From Caldalkalibacillus uzonensis (GTDB taxonomy: Bacteria; Bacillota; Bacilli; Caldalkalibacillales; Caldalkalibacillaceae), in the NCBI RefSeq assembly GCF_030814135.1, contig NZ_JAUSUQ010000002.1, forward strand, positions 124,001 to 188,000: a stretch of DNA of 64,000 nucleotides, given 5' to 3'. The notes under the pieces are model-generated. The model was not told where the DNA came from. It saw only the letters and a program-made list of their open reading frames with translations, and did not search any database. Of the stretch, positions 1-10,923 are shown in pieces; the stretch's first letter is position 1, and every line of letters starts with the position of its first letter. Made by a program: the position numbers and the translations under genes.

Positions 1-1108
1 CTGATATGCCTGTTACTTTAATGCCCGTTTCTTTTCTCAGCTCCTGCAAAATATGTTTTACCATGAGCGGAATATCCTCTTTCCGCTCCCGTAAAGGCGG
101 AATCTCCAAGGTGATCACATTTAAACGGTAATAGAGATCTTGACGAAACTTCCCTTGGGCCACAAGTTCCTCCAGATTTTTGTTCGTGGCGGCAATCACC
201 CGTACATCGACAGGCTCAGGCACGTCTGCTCCCACTGGCTCAATTTCTTTCTCCTGCAAAACCCGCAGCAATTTGACCTGCATGTTTAACGGCATTTCAC
301 TGATTTCATCCAAAAAAATTGTTCCTTTATGTGCTAAAGCAAACTTTCCTTTTTTCCCCGTTTTCCGGGCGCCGGTAAAGGAGCCTTCTTTGTAGCCAAA
401 CAGCTCCGATTCAAACAATGTTTCAGGAATGGCGGCACAGTTGACCCGGATAAAAGGGCCATAAGCTCTCTTGCTCTCCTGATGAATGGCATGGGCAAAG
501 AGCTCCTTCCCTGTTCCGCTTTCCCCCACAAGCAAAACTGTGGCCGGGCTGCTGGACACATTGCGGGCCAATTCCTTTACCTCATTCAGTTGGGGACTTT
601 GGCCAATAATTTGGTTAAAGGAATATTTGGCCCCAACTCGCCGGTTTAATTCCCTTTTATAGTGTTCCAGTTCAGTTTTCAGTTTTTCAAATTTAGCATT
701 CATGGTAAACAAATCATCCACATCTTGAAACAATACTTTACCTACGGCGGCCACCACTTCCCCTTTGTTGTTTTTGATCGGAATGCGATGGGCAATCATC
801 TGTCCGCCTTTGATATGTTGGACTTCAGTCAGTTCGGGAACACCTGTTTTGACTACGATATGCATCCTTGTATTTTCGATTACTTCAGTGACATGCTTGC
901 CAATGACCTCATCGATAGTTGTGCCCAGGAATGAGGCATACGTTTCATTGATAGAGGTAATATAACCTTCTTTGTCCACCATGACCACACCTTCATAGGC
1001 ATGTTCCAGGGCGGTCTTGTACAAATCCAGCTCTTTTTCTGCTTCTTTTACTCTATTGGTCAGCTTAATAAGTAGACGGTGAATCCATCCGTAACGTTTG
1101 ATGTGCAT
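1..1108 (-). CDS. Sigma-54-dependent transcriptional activator, 3' end cut by window
   Basis: Enhancer-binding protein that would activate RNA polymerase carrying sigma-54. About 369 codons are present; the end of the AAA+ domain and the DNA-binding helix-turn-helix lie outside. ATG at 1108 follows a GGGGGTGA ribosome site. A PAS-like sensor domain covers roughly residues 25-130, followed by a coiled-coil-like linker. The AAA+ domain shows a Walker A motif GESGTGKE near residue 194, the sigma-54 contact loop as GSFTGA (usual form GAFTGA) near residue 240, and Walker B GTIFLDE near residue 260. The PAS domain implies a small-molecule or redox signal. The target genes are not visible: odhB ends 222 bp upstream on the same strand, so the gene is probably transcribed on its own. 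Family assignment is firm; the signal is unknown. Confidence 0.93.
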   Translation of the reverse strand, partial: MHIKRYGWIHRLLIKLTNRVKEAEKELDLYKTALEHAYEGVVMVDKEGYITSINETYASFLGTTIDEVIGKHVTEVIENTRMHIVVKTGVPELTEVQHIKGGQMIAHRIPIKNNKGEVVAAVGKVLFQDVDDLFTMNAKFEKLKTELEHYKRELNRRVGAKYSFNQIIGQSPQLNEVKELARNVSSSPATVLLVGESGTGKELFAHAIHQESKRAYGPFIRVNCAAIPETLFESELFGYKEGSFTGARKTGKKGKFALAHKGTIFLDEISEMPLNMQVKLLRVLQEKEIEPVGADVPEPVDVRVIAATNKNLEELVAQGKFRQDLYYRLNVITLEIPPLRERKEDIPLMVKHILQELRKETGIKVTGIS

Positions 1109-1253
1109 AGGGTCACCCCCACTCAATCTCCCAATGGTTTATCTTGTCAAACCATACGAAAATGCGCAAAACTCAGTAAAATATTATATCATGATCCGAG
1201 ACCACCAACTACCTGCCCCCATCCATACAATGCTATGTCTCAATCCATAAATA

Positions 1254-1298
1254 AACGGCGCTCATCTCTCCAGATTGCACTGAGAGATATACGCCGTT
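1254..1298 (-). terminator. Probable terminator of odhAB
   Basis: Inverted repeat with AACGGCG/CGCCGTT outer arms and ATCTCTC/GAGAGAT inner arms separated by a small internal loop. On the minus strand it lies just after the odhB stop and is followed by a moderately T-rich stretch (TTTATTTATGG). The T-run is not strong, so a different role for the hairpin in the leader of the sigma-54 activator gene is possible. Confidence 0.5.
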
Positions 1299-1330
1299 AT
1301 GAGTTCCAATGGTTATAAGCTAAAAACTGT

Positions 1331-2620
1331 CTATCCCTCCAACAGCAGCGTTTCGGGATCTTCCAGCAACTCTTTCACCTTGACCAAGAAGCTGACCGCT
1401 TCTTTTCCGTCCACAATGCGATGGTCATAAGAGAGGGCAATATACATCATGGGGCGGTTTTCCATGTGCTCATCATCAACAGTGACAGGACGGGTTTGGA
1501 TTTTGTGCATGCCCAAAATACCCACCTGCGGGGGATTGAGAATCGGGGTGGACAGAAGAGAGCCGAACACCCCGCCATTGGTAATGGTAAATGTCCCTCC
1601 CTGCAAGTCCTTAATGCTCAGTTTGTTTTGACGGGCCTTATCTGCGAGCGAGGCAATCTCCCGTTCGATTTCCGCGAAGCTGAGTTTGTCGGCATTGCGC
1701 ACTACAGGAACCACCAGACCCTCATCGGTGGAAACAGCGACACCGATGTCATAATATTTTTTGACCAAGATCTCGTCCCCTTGAATCTCTGCATTTAACA
1801 AGGGGAATTTTTTCAAGGCACCGATGACTGCTTTGGTGAAGAAAGACATAAAACCCAATCTGACCCCGTGTTCTTTATAAAAGGATTCCTTGCGCCGTTT
1901 ACGCAGTTCCAGAATGGCGGTCATATCCACTTCATTAAAGGTGGTGAGCATGGCAGCTGTTTGTTGCGCTTCAACCAAACGCTTGGCAATAGTCTGCCTG
2001 CGGCGGGACATACGGATCCGTTCCACCGGTTTGGCTTCATCTGTTACCAGTTCTGTGAATGGTACGCTTTCCGGTTGAATCGGTTTTTGAGCCGGTTTCT
2101 CTGTTCCGGCCCTCTCCTGTCCGTCCTCTGCTCTGGCTGATGCTTTCTCTTGGTTGTTAATATCTGCTGCATGGATCCGGCCTAAGGGATCAAGGCTTTC
2201 AACTTGTCCCAGATCAATACCCTGCTGGCGTGCCCACCGGCGGGCAGCAGGCGTGGCCAGACGCTTCCTGCCGAGGGTTCCCTCCCGGTCTTCAGGCTTC
2301 ATTCTTCCGACCTCTTCTTTTACAGCTGGTCCTTCTTCAACCTGAGCTTCTTCCGGTACGCCATCCGGGCCTTGATCCTCTCCAGCTGCTCCTCTATCCA
2401 GGCGGGCAATCACTTCGCCCACCGTGACTGTATCACCTTCTTGTTTGAGACGCTCCCGCAAGATACCATCATGCTCAGCGTTGATTTCCAAATTGACTTT
2501 ATCTGTTTCCAGCTCAAGCAGGATATCTCCCTGCTTGACCGGATCCCCTTCTGTTTTGAGCCACTTAACTATGGTTCCCTCACTGATTGATTCGGCCAGT
2601 TCAGGCACTTTGACCTCCAT
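1331..2620 (-). CDS. odhB: Dihydrolipoyllysine-residue succinyltransferase (2-oxoglutarate dehydrogenase E2)
   Basis: E2 core of the 2-oxoglutarate dehydrogenase complex; transfers the succinyl group from lipoamide to CoA in the TCA cycle. 429 aa, normal length. One lipoyl domain at residues 1-75 carries the lysine in [12 protein letters not shown] variable Pro/Ala/Glu linker follows, then a peripheral-subunit-binding domain around residues 118-155 ([10 protein letters not shown] through GRIHAADI). The C-terminal catalytic domain ends with the active-site motif [12 protein letters not shown]. It lies 67 bp downstream of odhA on the same strand, the standard odhAB arrangement. No lpd (E3) gene is present here. 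I prefer odhB over pyruvate or branched-chain E2 because of the E1 neighbour. Confidence 0.96.
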   Translation of the reverse strand: MEVKVPELAESISEGTIVKWLKTEGDPVKQGDILLELETDKVNLEINAEHDGILRERLKQEGDTVTVGEVIARLDRGAAGEDQGPDGVPEEAQVEEGPAVKEEVGRMKPEDREGTLGRKRLATPAARRWARQQGIDLGQVESLDPLGRIHAADINNQEKASARAEDGQERAGTEKPAQKPIQPESVPFTELVTDEAKPVERIRMSRRRQTIAKRLVEAQQTAAMLTTFNEVDMTAILELRKRRKESFYKEHGVRLGFMSFFTKAVIGALKKFPLLNAEIQGDEILVKKYYDIGVAVSTDEGLVVPVVRNADKLSFAEIEREIASLADKARQNKLSIKDLQGGTFTITNGGVFGSLLSTPILNPPQVGILGMHKIQTRPVTVDDEHMENRPMMYIALSYDHRIVDGKEAVSFLVKVKELLEDPETLLLEG

Positions 2621-2687
2621 TATCCCGGATACCTCCCTCAGTTTGAATAAACAGGTTGATCTGTGCTTGTTTGCTCTTGCCGTTTGT

Positions 2688-5534
2688 TTAGCGTTTCAAG
2701 GCCTGTTGTACAATCCGTTCCTGCTCTTTCTTGTGGGCTTCATGTAAACCTTCTGACGTGCTGGAGCGGTCCGGACGCCCGATGTAAAGGACAGGAATCT
2801 CCCCCGCCAACTCCAAGAGATGAGGCTCCATATAACGCCAAGCCCCCATATTGCGCGGTTCTTCCTGCACCCAGACGATCTCTTGCAATCCCTGGTAACG
2901 TTGAATGATCTTTTGGATGTCTTGTTTGGGAAAAGGATAGAGCTCCTCTACACGCACAATATGCAGCCAATCCATGTTATCCTCTGCTTTCTCCAACTTT
3001 TCCTCTAACTCCACCGCAATTTTGCCGCTGCACAAAATGAGGCGCTCGACACGGTCAGGACGTTGACCCAAGCCTGGCTGTTCTAGTACGGGGTAAAACC
3101 TGCCCCCACTGAAGAACTTGGGGAGAGAGGCCGCCCGCGGGTTGCGAATCAGGCTCTTGGGAGTCATAATGACCAGCGGCCGCTCTTCTTCACGCCCTGA
3201 TAACAGGGCTTGACGGCGCAAAAGGTGGAAGTATTGGGCCGCTTTGGTCACGTTAGCGACAAACCAGTTATTTTCGGCGGCCAATTGCAAGAAACGTTCC
3301 AGCCGGGCGCTGGAATGTTCCGGACCCTGCCCTTCATAGCCGTGCGGCAAAAGCATGACCAGATTGGATCGTTCACCCCATTTGGCCCGGCCAGCCGATA
3401 TAAATTGGTCAACTATCACTTGGGCTACATTGGCAAAGTCACCAAATTGGGCTTCCCACAGGACCAAGGTATCTTGGGTAAATACACTGTAGCCATACTC
3501 AAAGCCCAGCACCGCTGTTTCAGTAAGTGGACTGTTATAAATGGCAAACGAAGCGCGGGCTTGGGGTATAACATGGAGAGGAGAAAGGGATTCTCCCGTT
3601 TTGCTGTCATGCAAAACCAAATGGCGGTGGGCAAACGTGCCCCGTTCCGTATCCTGACCGGTTAGCCGGATCGGAATACCGTCATGCAGGATCGTGGCAA
3701 AAGCCAGCGTCTCAGCCAGTGCCCAATCCACTTTGCCGTCATCAGCCAGGGCATTGGCCCTCCGTTCCAGAATCCGTCTTAATTTCGGATAAACCGTAAA
3801 TCCTTCGGGCCAGTTCAGCAAATCACGGTTAATCGTCCTAAGTGTATCCAGCGGGACACTGGTGTTAATATCAGGCAGGGATCCGCTCAACACTTCCGGT
3901 GGATCCAAATCAAGAGGTTCAGCTTCCTTCTTATACTTAGCCCGTTGATAAGCCGCTTCTAATCTCTCCACAGCCTTGTTTTCCTTTGCTTTGATAAGAT
4001 CTTCTGTGACCAATCCTTCCTTGATCAAGGTCTGTGCGTATTGCACACGGACGCTGGGATGGTGCTGAATTTTAGCATACATTTTGGGCTGGGTCACCGC
4101 CGGATCGTCAGCCTCATTGTGTCCAAAACGGCGGTAACCGATCAAGTCAATCAGAAAATCCTTGTGAAAACGCTGGCGGTAGGCGTAAGCCAGCCGGACA
4201 GCAGCCAAACACGCTTCAGGATCATCAGCATTAACATGGACAATGGGAATCTCAAATCCCTTGGCCAGGTCACTGGCATACTTGGTGGACCGGGCATCCC
4301 GTTCTTCGGTGGTGAAGCCCAGACGGTTGTTGGCAATAATGTGAATCGTGCCACCTGTATGATAGCCGCGCAGCTGACTTAAATTTAGAGTCTCCGCCAC
4401 AATCCCTTCGCCCGGAAAAGCCGCGTCGCCGTGAATCAGAATAGCAAACGCTTTGTTGACATCCTGCTCGGGGTAGCCCCTCTTTGTCCGTTCTTCCTGT
4501 GCAGCCCTGGTGAAGCCTTCAACCACTGGGTTCACAAACTCTAAATGACTGGGATTATTAGCCAAGGTCAACCGTGTCCAAACCACATTATCCTCCCGGA
4601 TGGCCCGTTTTCCTCCCAGATGGTATTTCACGTCTCCGGTCCAGCCGTAGTTTATGCCGACCGAACCCTCAGACGGCACCAAATCTTTGTTGGGGGAATG
4701 ATGAAACTCGGAAAAAATCAGCTCATAAGGTTTGCCCAGTACATGGGCCAGCACGTTCAGCCGCCCGCGGTGGGCCATACCGATCATGACGTGCTCAATA
4801 CCGCTGTGCACGCCTTGGCTGATCAGCTCATCCAACATGGGCACCAGCGCATCCAACCCTTCAATGGAAAAGCGCTTTTGCCCTACAAATTTGCGGTGCA
4901 AAAATTGTTCAAACACTTCCACTTCAATCAATCTGTTCAGCAGCGCCACCTTTTCTTCACCAGTCAGTGTCTCATGTGCCCGGCCCGTTTCCACCCAGCG
5001 GCAAAGCCACTTGCGTTCTTCAGGATCATGAACATGGGTAAATTGGTAAGCCAGGGATTCAGTATAGACTTGCTTCAAGTGGTTAAGGGCATCCCAAGCT
5101 GTTTCCATCCTGTCCGGCGCTTCTGGCCATACGGCGGCTGCGGGCAACGCGCGCAGATCTTCTTCAGTCAGGCCGTAAGCAGATGGATCAAGCAGGGAAA
5201 CGTGCTCCGTCTCTCCCTCGTGCAACGGGTCAATTTTGGCTTCCAAGTGGCCGTATGTACGAATATGCTGGGCCAACTGCATGGCAGCTACCGCTTTTTC
5301 CATTTGGTATGCACTTGTTTGTGGCGACCCTCTTTCTCTTTTCCTATCCCGTACGGGCTGATGACCGTGGTCAACCGAAGGTGGCGGTCCCCACTGTTCA
5401 AATAAGGTTCTCAGCTCTGGTTCAGCTGAGTCAGGATCATCAACGTACTGTTCATATCGATCGTAAATATAACCCAGATTCACCCCAAATGCCCGTTCCC
5501 AACGGCGTCGATTCTCCATATCCTCAGCAGGCAT
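2688..5534 (-). CDS. odhA: 2-oxoglutarate dehydrogenase E1 component
   Basis: Thiamine-diphosphate-dependent decarboxylase of the TCA cycle; passes the succinyl group to the lipoyl arm of OdhB. 948 aa from the chosen start, full length for Bacillus-type OdhA. Recognisable blocks are the N-terminal [16 protein letters not shown] region, [20 protein letters not shown], the ThDP region with [37 protein letters not shown], and the C-terminal transketolase-like part with [20 protein letters not shown] longer reading from a GTG at 5543 is open, but that GTG overlaps the GGAGGG ribosome site, so ATG at 5534 (9-nt spacer) is preferred. First gene of odhAB; no convincing promoter is assigned. Confidence 0.96.
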   Translation of the reverse strand: MPAEDMENRRRWERAFGVNLGYIYDRYEQYVDDPDSAEPELRTLFEQWGPPPSVDHGHQPVRDRKRERGSPQTSAYQMEKAVAAMQLAQHIRTYGHLEAKIDPLHEGETEHVSLLDPSAYGLTEEDLRALPAAAVWPEAPDRMETAWDALNHLKQVYTESLAYQFTHVHDPEERKWLCRWVETGRAHETLTGEEKVALLNRLIEVEVFEQFLHRKFVGQKRFSIEGLDALVPMLDELISQGVHSGIEHVMIGMAHRGRLNVLAHVLGKPYELIFSEFHHSPNKDLVPSEGSVGINYGWTGDVKYHLGGKRAIREDNVVWTRLTLANNPSHLEFVNPVVEGFTRAAQEERTKRGYPEQDVNKAFAILIHGDAAFPGEGIVAETLNLSQLRGYHTGGTIHIIANNRLGFTTEERDARSTKYASDLAKGFEIPIVHVNADDPEACLAAVRLAYAYRQRFHKDFLIDLIGYRRFGHNEADDPAVTQPKMYAKIQHHPSVRVQYAQTLIKEGLVTEDLIKAKENKAVERLEAAYQRAKYKKEAEPLDLDPPEVLSGSLPDINTSVPLDTLRTINRDLLNWPEGFTVYPKLRRILERRANALADDGKVDWALAETLAFATILHDGIPIRLTGQDTERGTFAHRHLVLHDSKTGESLSPLHVIPQARASFAIYNSPLTETAVLGFEYGYSVFTQDTLVLWEAQFGDFANVAQVIVDQFISAGRAKWGERSNLVMLLPHGYEGQGPEHSSARLERFLQLAAENNWFVANVTKAAQYFHLLRRQALLSGREEERPLVIMTPKSLIRNPRAASLPKFFSGGRFYPVLEQPGLGQRPDRVERLILCSGKIAVELEEKLEKAEDNMDWLHIVRVEELYPFPKQDIQKIIQRYQGLQEIVWVQEEPRNMGAWRYMEPHLLELAGEIPVLYIGRPDRSSTSEGLHEAHKKEQERIVQQALKR

Positions 5535-5723
5535 CCCTAACACCCTCCGCTATTTCAGTTTCTTACAATAAGATACCCTTATCCTGTTTGGTGTAAACAG
5601 CCGTTTTAAGTTTATACACCTTGTTTAGCCCACTCCGATTCCTAAAATACAAAGATTAAGACACATAAACTCCGGCAAAGCATGACATATTAATATAAGC
5701 TTCACTTTTCTAGAAGGTGTTCA

Positions 5724-7208
5724 ATGAACATGAAAAAAATCATTTTCTTAATGGTTGACTCACTGATGCCTGCTATCCTGGAAAAAGGCTTTCAAAAACG
5801 AATCATTCCCGCCCTTCAGTTTTTAAGGGAGCGTGGGCAATACCGTGCCGATTGTGTCACTGTTTTTCCCACCATGACCGCCTCTGTGGACAGCTCCCTG
5901 GCCACAGGCGTGTACCCCAATGTACATAAAGTGCCAAGTTTAATTTGGTATGATCCTGTACAAAAAGAGATTATTAATTACATCAATGGTTATAAGTGTG
6001 TGTCCAGATTGGGCTTGGGCAAATGTGCTCGAAATGTACTGCTCAATTTAAATGAAAAGCATTTGAGCCGCAGCGTAAAAACCATTTTTGAAGAACTGGC
6101 CGGACTGGGATTAACCTCAGCCAGTATTAACCTGATTATTCACCGCGGCTTAGCCAGTCACAAACTGCACCTGCCTGTTTATATGAAATGGATCTCAGGA
6201 ATTAAAGGTGAACCAACCGTAAGCGGGCCCGAGATTTTGACGCTTGGTGCAATCGCTTACCCTGCCCTCTTGCAACATAAGCTAAAAAGCTATGCCATTG
6301 GTTTGACCAAATTATGCGGAATCAATGACGACTTTGCCATTGATGTCAGTGCCGAGCTGATCAAGCAAGGAAAACAGCCTGATTTTATGCTGATTTATCT
6401 TCCTGATAACGATCATAAAATTCACAAAAAAAGCCCTCAACATGGTGAACTGCCGCTGATTCAAGTTGACCAGCAGTTACAAAAACTGTTAAATGCGTAC
6501 GGATCATGGGAGAAAGCTTTGCAAGAGAATATTATCATCGTCAGCAGTGACCATGGTCAAACACATGTGGGTACAGAGGAAGATTACAATATTGATATGG
6601 ATCACCTGTTACATGATTATCGTGTTTTGCAACTTGGAGAAGAGGTAAGCGACGATCACCATCTGGTGGTCTGCAACAATGAACGGATGGCCTACCTTTA
6701 CCCCTTGCAACCCGGGATTGATAAAAAAATTGTCGCGTTATTGAAAGCAGAAGCCCGTATCGATCTCATCGCCTGGAAAGAAGACAATCAAGTTGTTGTC
6801 ATGGAAGGCGGTTCAGGAAGAGAAATGAGCTTTAAGCCCAATGGGCCTTTTGTTGATCCTTATGGGAGCACTTGGACTCTAACGGGGGATTTGGCCGTGA
6901 TGGACATAAGCTTAAAAGGACAAAAGATCGAATACGGCGACTATCCCGATGGACTGGCCCGGCTATACGGTGCTCTGTTCTCACAGGATTTTCCGCTGAT
7001 TGTCATTACCGCCCGGCCGAGATTTGAATTTAAAAGCCGATACTATCCCACGCATAATAACGGCGGCAGCCATGGCTCCCTGCACAAATGGGACTCCCTC
7101 ATACCCTTGATTGTTGCCGGAGATGAATCAGGGAGTTCGCTTCCCTCCAGACTTGTCGATTTCAAAGGATACATTCTCAACTTGTTCAAATCCCATTATT
7201 TTCAATAA
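5724..7208 (+). CDS. Alkaline-phosphatase-superfamily phosphodiesterase
   Basis: 494 aa protein of the type I phosphodiesterase/nucleotide pyrophosphatase family. Visible metal and catalytic motifs are FLMVDSLMP (first metal-binding Asp), VFPTMTASVDSSLATG with the likely nucleophile Thr, LPDNDHKIH, and SSDHGQTHVG (second metal site), with a late His in THNNGGSHG. No signal peptide or membrane segment is evident, so it may be cytoplasmic. ATG at 5724 follows an AGAAGGTG ribosome site. It is a single gene between odhA (divergent) and copA (convergent). The substrate cannot be read from the sequence; nucleotide or phospholipid-headgroup diesters are possible. Confidence 0.85.
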   Translation: MNMKKIIFLMVDSLMPAILEKGFQKRIIPALQFLRERGQYRADCVTVFPTMTASVDSSLATGVYPNVHKVPSLIWYDPVQKEIINYINGYKCVSRLGLGKCARNVLLNLNEKHLSRSVKTIFEELAGLGLTSASINLIIHRGLASHKLHLPVYMKWISGIKGEPTVSGPEILTLGAIAYPALLQHKLKSYAIGLTKLCGINDDFAIDVSAELIKQGKQPDFMLIYLPDNDHKIHKKSPQHGELPLIQVDQQLQKLLNAYGSWEKALQENIIIVSSDHGQTHVGTEEDYNIDMDHLLHDYRVLQLGEEVSDDHHLVVCNNERMAYLYPLQPGIDKKIVALLKAEARIDLIAWKEDNQVVVMEGGSGREMSFKPNGPFVDPYGSTWTLTGDLAVMDISLKGQKIEYGDYPDGLARLYGALFSQDFPLIVITARPRFEFKSRYYPTHNNGGSHGSLHKWDSLIPLIVAGDESGSSLPSRLVDFKGYILNLFKSHYFQ

Positions 7209-7212
7209 GAAA

Positions 7213-7237
7213 AAGCACACCTGAGGGGGTGTGCTTA
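7213..7237 (-). terminator. Terminator of copA
   Basis: Stem AAGCACACC / GGTGTGCTT with a short loop between the convergent genes. On the minus strand it is followed by TTTTTCTTATT, so it primarily ends copA transcription. In the plus direction no T-run follows, but it may still slow readthrough from the phosphodiesterase gene. Confidence 0.85.
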
Positions 7238-7251
7238 CATCGGTCTGCCTG

Positions 7252-9678
7252 TTATAATTTAACCCGTTGCAACCTCAAGGCATTCAACACAACGGAAACG
7301 GAGCTGAAAGCCATCGCCGCCCCGGCCATCCAAGGTTGCAAAAGACCGGCTGCAGCCACAGGGATAGCTGCGGTATTATAGCAAAAAGCCCAGAATAAGT
7401 TTTGTTTGATGTTGCGCATCGTTTTGCGGCTCATGAGCAAAGCATCAACCACGCTGTTCAAATCCCCCCGCATCAGGGTAATGTCCGCTGTTTCCATGGC
7501 GATATCTGTACCGGTACCGATGGCCATGCCGATATCCGCCACAGCCAAGGCAGGAGCATCGTTAATTCCATCGCCCACCATGGCCACTTTCTTCCCTTGT
7601 TGTTGCAGTTTTTTAACTTCATCAGCCTTGCCTTCGGGCAACACTTCGGCCAGCACACGGTCAATGCCCACTTGTCTGGCAATGGCACGGGCCGTCCGTT
7701 CATTGTCTCCCGTGATCATCAGCACTTCCAGGCCCATCGCCTTCATGCGGGCCACGGCCTCTCGAGATGTTTCTTTCACTCTGTCGGCAACGGCGACAAT
7801 CCCGGCATAGGTGCCATCAACGGCCACCAGCATGGCGGTTTTCCCTTCCTGTTCAAGCTGTTCCAGCTGCCCTAAGGCCGGGGAGACGTCAATATTATGT
7901 TTAGCCATCAGGCGGCGGGTACCGGCTAACACCTGATGCTGGTCTACTTCCGCCGTTATTCCGTATCCGGGAACCGCTTCAAAAGCTTTAGGATGGGTTA
8001 ACTTAATATTTCTGTCCATAATGCCTTGCACAAGGGCCTGGGCCAGAGGATGTTCGGAGGGTTTTTCCGCCGAACCGACCAGCCTTAACAGCTCCTCCTC
8101 ACTGAGTCCGGCATCATGGTTCACCAGTACATCCGTCATTTCCGGTTCACCCTTGGTCACGGTGCCCGTTTTATCCAGGACGACAGTCGTAATGGTTTGG
8201 GTTTTCTCCAGATGTTCACCGCCCTTGAACAAGATGCCGTGTTCCGCTGAACGGCCCGAACCGGCCATAATGGAAGTCGGAGTGGCCAGCCCCAGGGCAC
8301 AGGGACAAGCGATCACCAGGATAGAAATGGTGGAAATCAGGGCGCTGCCCAGCTGGCCGGGTGTCAGGATCAAGTACCAGAACCAGAACGTGAGAAAGGC
8401 AAAGATCACCACAATGGGCACGAAGATGCCGGAGACCTTATCCACCATGCGCTGAATGGGCGCTTTGGAACCTTGCGCCTCTTCCACGACCCGCACAATT
8501 TGGGCCAAGGCCGTATCTTTACCCACTTTGGTGGCCTTGATTTTTAGCGTGCCGTTTTTGTTGATCGTGGCCCCGATCACTTCGTCTCCCTCTTCTTTGT
8601 CCACCGGGATGCTTTCTCCAGTCAGCATCGATTCATCCACTGCGGAACGGCCAGCAATCACTTCCCCGTCTACCGGAATTTTTTGACCGGGTTTAACCAA
8701 AATGATGTCACCCACAACGACTTCGTCCACCGGAATCTCAATCTCCTGCCCGTTACTGATCACCAACGCCGTTTTGGGCTTAAGGCCCATCAGCTTTTTG
8801 ATGGCCTGGGAGGTGCGGCCTTTGGCTTTTGCTTCAAAATATTTTCCGAGTAAAATCAACGTAATAATGATGGCTGAGGCTTCGTAATAAAGGTCCACAT
8901 GATGAGCCCCTGTCCTCAGCCAATCGATGGATAAATACAGGCTGTAAAAATAGGCGGCAGATGTCCCCAAGGCCACCAGCACATCCATATTGGCACTTTT
9001 GTTGCGCAGCGCTTTATACGCCCCCTTGTAAAACTGCCAGCCGATCACAAACTGTACCGGAGTGGCCAAAGCCCATTGCACCCACGGGTTCAAGAGCACA
9101 TCCGGCACCCAGATAAAAGCTGTCCATTCCCAATGGCTCACCATCGACCATAAGAGGGGGAGTGAGAAAACAGCCGCCCAGACAAACTTGCGAAATTGAC
9201 GGCCGGTCTCCCGGTCCTGTGCTTGGTCCGCACCAGTCCGATCTTCTTTTAAGCTCAGCTTAAAGCCAAGCTGATCAATGCGTTTGATCATCTCCTCCGG
9301 GGTAACCTCAGCGGGGTTGTAGGCCACAGCAGCCCTCTTCAGGGCAAAGTTTACGTTGGCTTGAAAAACGCCTGCCATTTTGTTTAACGTTTTTTCAATG
9401 CGGTTGGCACAAGCGGCACAAGACATGCCTTCGACCTCAAATTCAACCTTTTCTTTTACTATAGCGTATCCCAGCTGTTCAAGGCGTGCTTCCAGACGGG
9501 ACAGGTTGACATGTTGTGGATCATACTCTACTGTCGCCTTTTCCAAAGCCAAATTCACATGGGCAGTTTGTACCCCGTCAAGTTTGTATAATGCTTTTTC
9601 AATCCGGTTGGCACAAGCGGCACAGGACATGCCTGTCACTTTAAAACTGGTCTGCCGTGTTTGGGTCACAGCTGCCAC
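7252..9678 (-). CDS. copA: Copper-exporting P1B-type ATPase
   Basis: Membrane pump that expels Cu+ using ATP. 808 aa. Two N-terminal heavy-metal-associated domains, each with [13 protein letters not shown], lie around residues 10-75 and 78-145. The membrane copper-binding motif ACPCALG is near residue 456 and the phosphorylated Asp lies in DKTGT near residue 499. [14 protein letters not shown] and a HP motif (SEHPLAQA) are also present. The product receives Cu+ from CopZ, encoded just upstream. A near-perfect CsoR-type palindrome lies 22-38 bp upstream of the start codon, so it probably has its own copper-controlled promoter rather than depending only on csoR-copZ. A terminator follows the gene. 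Confidence 0.97.
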   Translation of the reverse strand: MAAVTQTRQTSFKVTGMSCAACANRIEKALYKLDGVQTAHVNLALEKATVEYDPQHVNLSRLEARLEQLGYAIVKEKVEFEVEGMSCAACANRIEKTLNKMAGVFQANVNFALKRAAVAYNPAEVTPEEMIKRIDQLGFKLSLKEDRTGADQAQDRETGRQFRKFVWAAVFSLPLLWSMVSHWEWTAFIWVPDVLLNPWVQWALATPVQFVIGWQFYKGAYKALRNKSANMDVLVALGTSAAYFYSLYLSIDWLRTGAHHVDLYYEASAIIITLILLGKYFEAKAKGRTSQAIKKLMGLKPKTALVISNGQEIEIPVDEVVVGDIILVKPGQKIPVDGEVIAGRSAVDESMLTGESIPVDKEEGDEVIGATINKNGTLKIKATKVGKDTALAQIVRVVEEAQGSKAPIQRMVDKVSGIFVPIVVIFAFLTFWFWYLILTPGQLGSALISTISILVIACPCALGLATPTSIMAGSGRSAEHGILFKGGEHLEKTQTITTVVLDKTGTVTKGEPEMTDVLVNHDAGLSEEELLRLVGSAEKPSEHPLAQALVQGIMDRNIKLTHPKAFEAVPGYGITAEVDQHQVLAGTRRLMAKHNIDVSPALGQLEQLEQEGKTAMLVAVDGTYAGIVAVADRVKETSREAVARMKAMGLEVLMITGDNERTARAIARQVGIDRVLAEVLPEGKADEVKKLQQQGKKVAMVGDGINDAPALAVADIGMAIGTGTDIAMETADITLMRGDLNSVVDALLMSRKTMRNIKQNLFWAFCYNTAAIPVAAAGLLQPWMAGAAMAFSSVSVVLNALRLQRVKL

Positions 9679-9699
9679 CCCCGTTTCTTTACTCTGTTT

Positions 9700-9716
9700 A
9701 TACCCTTATAGGGTAT
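9700..9716. promoter_or_regulatory. CsoR operator upstream of copA
   Basis: Palindrome ATACCC-TTATA-GGGTAT between copZ and copA. It matches the known CsoR operator pattern (ATACCC and GGGTAT half-sites about a short AT-rich centre). It would place copA directly under copper derepression. Confidence 0.85.
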
Positions 9717-9803
9717 CATTCAACCCAAAAGGAATCGTGCTACCTTTTCCGTAACACGATTTGCCCGAAGCCGAAAACAGTCCAGCTTTTCTATTAGACT
9801 CTC

Positions 9804-10016
9804 CTACGATACCACATCATATCCCTGGTCATCGATGGTTTGCTTAATTTTTTCCACACTGACGACGCTGTCGTCAAATTTAACCTCAACCAGACCCTGA
9901 TCCAGATTGACTTTTACCCCAGAAACGCCCTCTAACGCCCCGACACTCTTTTCTACAGCAGATACACAATGGGAACAAGACATACCTTCTACTTTGAGTG
10001 TGACTTCTTTCATCAT
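9804..10016 (-). CDS. copZ: Copper chaperone CopZ
   Basis: 70 aa cytoplasmic Cu+ chaperone with a single heavy-metal-associated domain; motif GMSCSHC near residue 12 binds Cu+ through two cysteines and hands it to CopA. ATG at 10016 follows GGAGGAG with a 5-nt spacer; a second ATG follows immediately. A longer open frame to 10067 lacks a ribosome site and is rejected. It lies between csoR and copA, all on the minus strand. A CsoR-like half-site precedes it at 10088-10104. Confidence 0.94.
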   Translation of the reverse strand: MMKEVTLKVEGMSCSHCVSAVEKSVGALEGVSGVKVNLDQGLVEVKFDDSVVSVEKIKQTIDDQGYDVVS

Positions 10017-10087
10017 TGTCTCCTCCAAAGTTTGGTTTGGTGTTAGTGTCGATTGTATGGAATCCAATCATTCACCATTAATATAGA

Positions 10088-10104
10088 ATACCCCTGTATT
10101 GTAT
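10088..10104. promoter_or_regulatory. Possible imperfect CsoR operator before copZ
   Basis: ATACCCC followed by an AT-rich centre and a degenerate right arm (TTGTAT), 72 bp upstream of copZ and just after csoR. The left half-site matches the copA operator well and the right does not, so this is a weaker call. Confidence 0.45.
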
Positions 10105-10141
10105 TCAAGAAAAACCGAAATCACACTTATTGATCCCCTTG

Positions 10142-10468
10142 TTATTTGATTAACTTGGAGATGGTTTTCATAAATTCTCCGGTCACTTCTTGATCGCCTT
10201 CTTTGAGCCGCTCCATCACACAGGTTTTGATATGGCTTTCCAGCAGCAATTTGGACACCGAATGGAGAGCCGATTGGACGGCAGCCATTTGATTCAGAAT
10301 GTCATCACAATACACATCCCGCTCAATCATGCCTTTGATACCCCGGACCTGCCCTTCAATCCGGTTCAGGCGGCGGATCAGGTTTTCTTTCAATTCAGCC
10401 GGTGCCCGTCCCTGGCGCCCGCTCTCATGGCAGTCTGACACTTCGTGATTGTGTTTTAAATCCGTCAT
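10142..10468 (-). CDS. csoR: Copper-sensing repressor CsoR
   Basis: 108 aa all-helical repressor of the CsoR/RcnR family; releases DNA when it binds Cu+. The Cu+ ligands are visible as Cys in DVYCDD, then His and Cys in ESHIKTC, the C-H-C signature that separates CsoR from Ni/Co or formaldehyde sensors. The conserved helix with LIRRLNRIEGQVRGI is present. ATG at 10468 follows GAGGTGAG; upstream in-frame codons lack a ribosome site. An N-terminal His-rich stretch (KHNHEVSDCHES) may add metal affinity. First gene of the csoR-copZ-copA group, probably autoregulated. Confidence 0.94.
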   Translation of the reverse strand: MTDLKHNHEVSDCHESGRQGRAPAELKENLIRRLNRIEGQVRGIKGMIERDVYCDDILNQMAAVQSALHSVSKLLLESHIKTCVMERLKEGDQEVTGEFMKTISKLIK

Positions 10469-10540
10469 CTTTCTCACCTCACTAATACTATACCCATGTA
10501 TGATGAAAATCACAAGGGCAAGCGCCGTAAAAGTTAAGCA

Positions 10541-10921
10541 CTATACCCCCTCGACAATTCTTGCCACCCTTTTGTGGGCCTCACGTATAACCTCTCTTTC
10601 GTCAATGGTTAAGAGTTTCCTGTTCTTCATTAAAATTTTTCCATTCACAATGGTCGTATCCACATCCGAACCGTTGGCAGAATAGGCCAGCAAAGAAGGA
10701 ATATGGTGATGTGGGACAAGATGAGGCTGGTTCATATTAATCAAAATGATGTCCGCTTTTTTACCCGGCTCCAATGTTCCAACCTCTTTGTCAATGCCCA
10801 GCAGCTTTGCTCCCTCAAGCGTGGCCATTTTTAACACCGTCTGGGCATCCAGCACAGTGGGGTCAAAATGTTCGGTCTTTTGCAATCCAGCTGCTATTTT
10901 CATTTCTTTAAACAAAAGGTT
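10541..10921 (-). pseudogene. 5'-truncated mtaD-like deaminase remnant
   Basis: About 126 codons matching only the C-terminal quarter of 5'-methylthioadenosine/S-adenosylhomocysteine deaminase (amidohydrolase superfamily). Recognisable parts are LFKEMKIAAGLQK, MATLEGAKLLGID, VGTLEPGKKADIILI, and SANGSDVDTTIVNGK near the end. The N-terminal metal-binding HxH and the rest of the barrel are missing, so it cannot be an active deaminase. Homology starts within a few bases of the stop codon of the MoaD-like gene, as if a deletion joined the two. The frame can be opened only from a TTG at 10915 with no good ribosome site. The retained frame has no further damage, so the loss may be fairly recent. 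Confidence 0.82.
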
Positions 10922-10923
10922 GG

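Noticed and set aside
1109-1330. Sigma-54 (-24/-12) promoter
   Set aside because: No TGGCAC-N5-TTGC-like sequence found here or in the main intergenic gaps inspected.
3210-3665. 151-codon plus-strand frame
   Set aside because: Antisense within odhA; composition reflects the opposite strand only.
4545-5405. 286-codon open frame on the plus strand
   Set aside because: Lies entirely antisense within odhA, has no ribosome site and no recognisable domain; a shadow of odhA codon bias.
10068-10141. Possible riboswitch or small RNA between csoR and copZ
   Set aside because: Only a CsoR-like half-site is visible; no stable hairpin or conserved riboswitch core.
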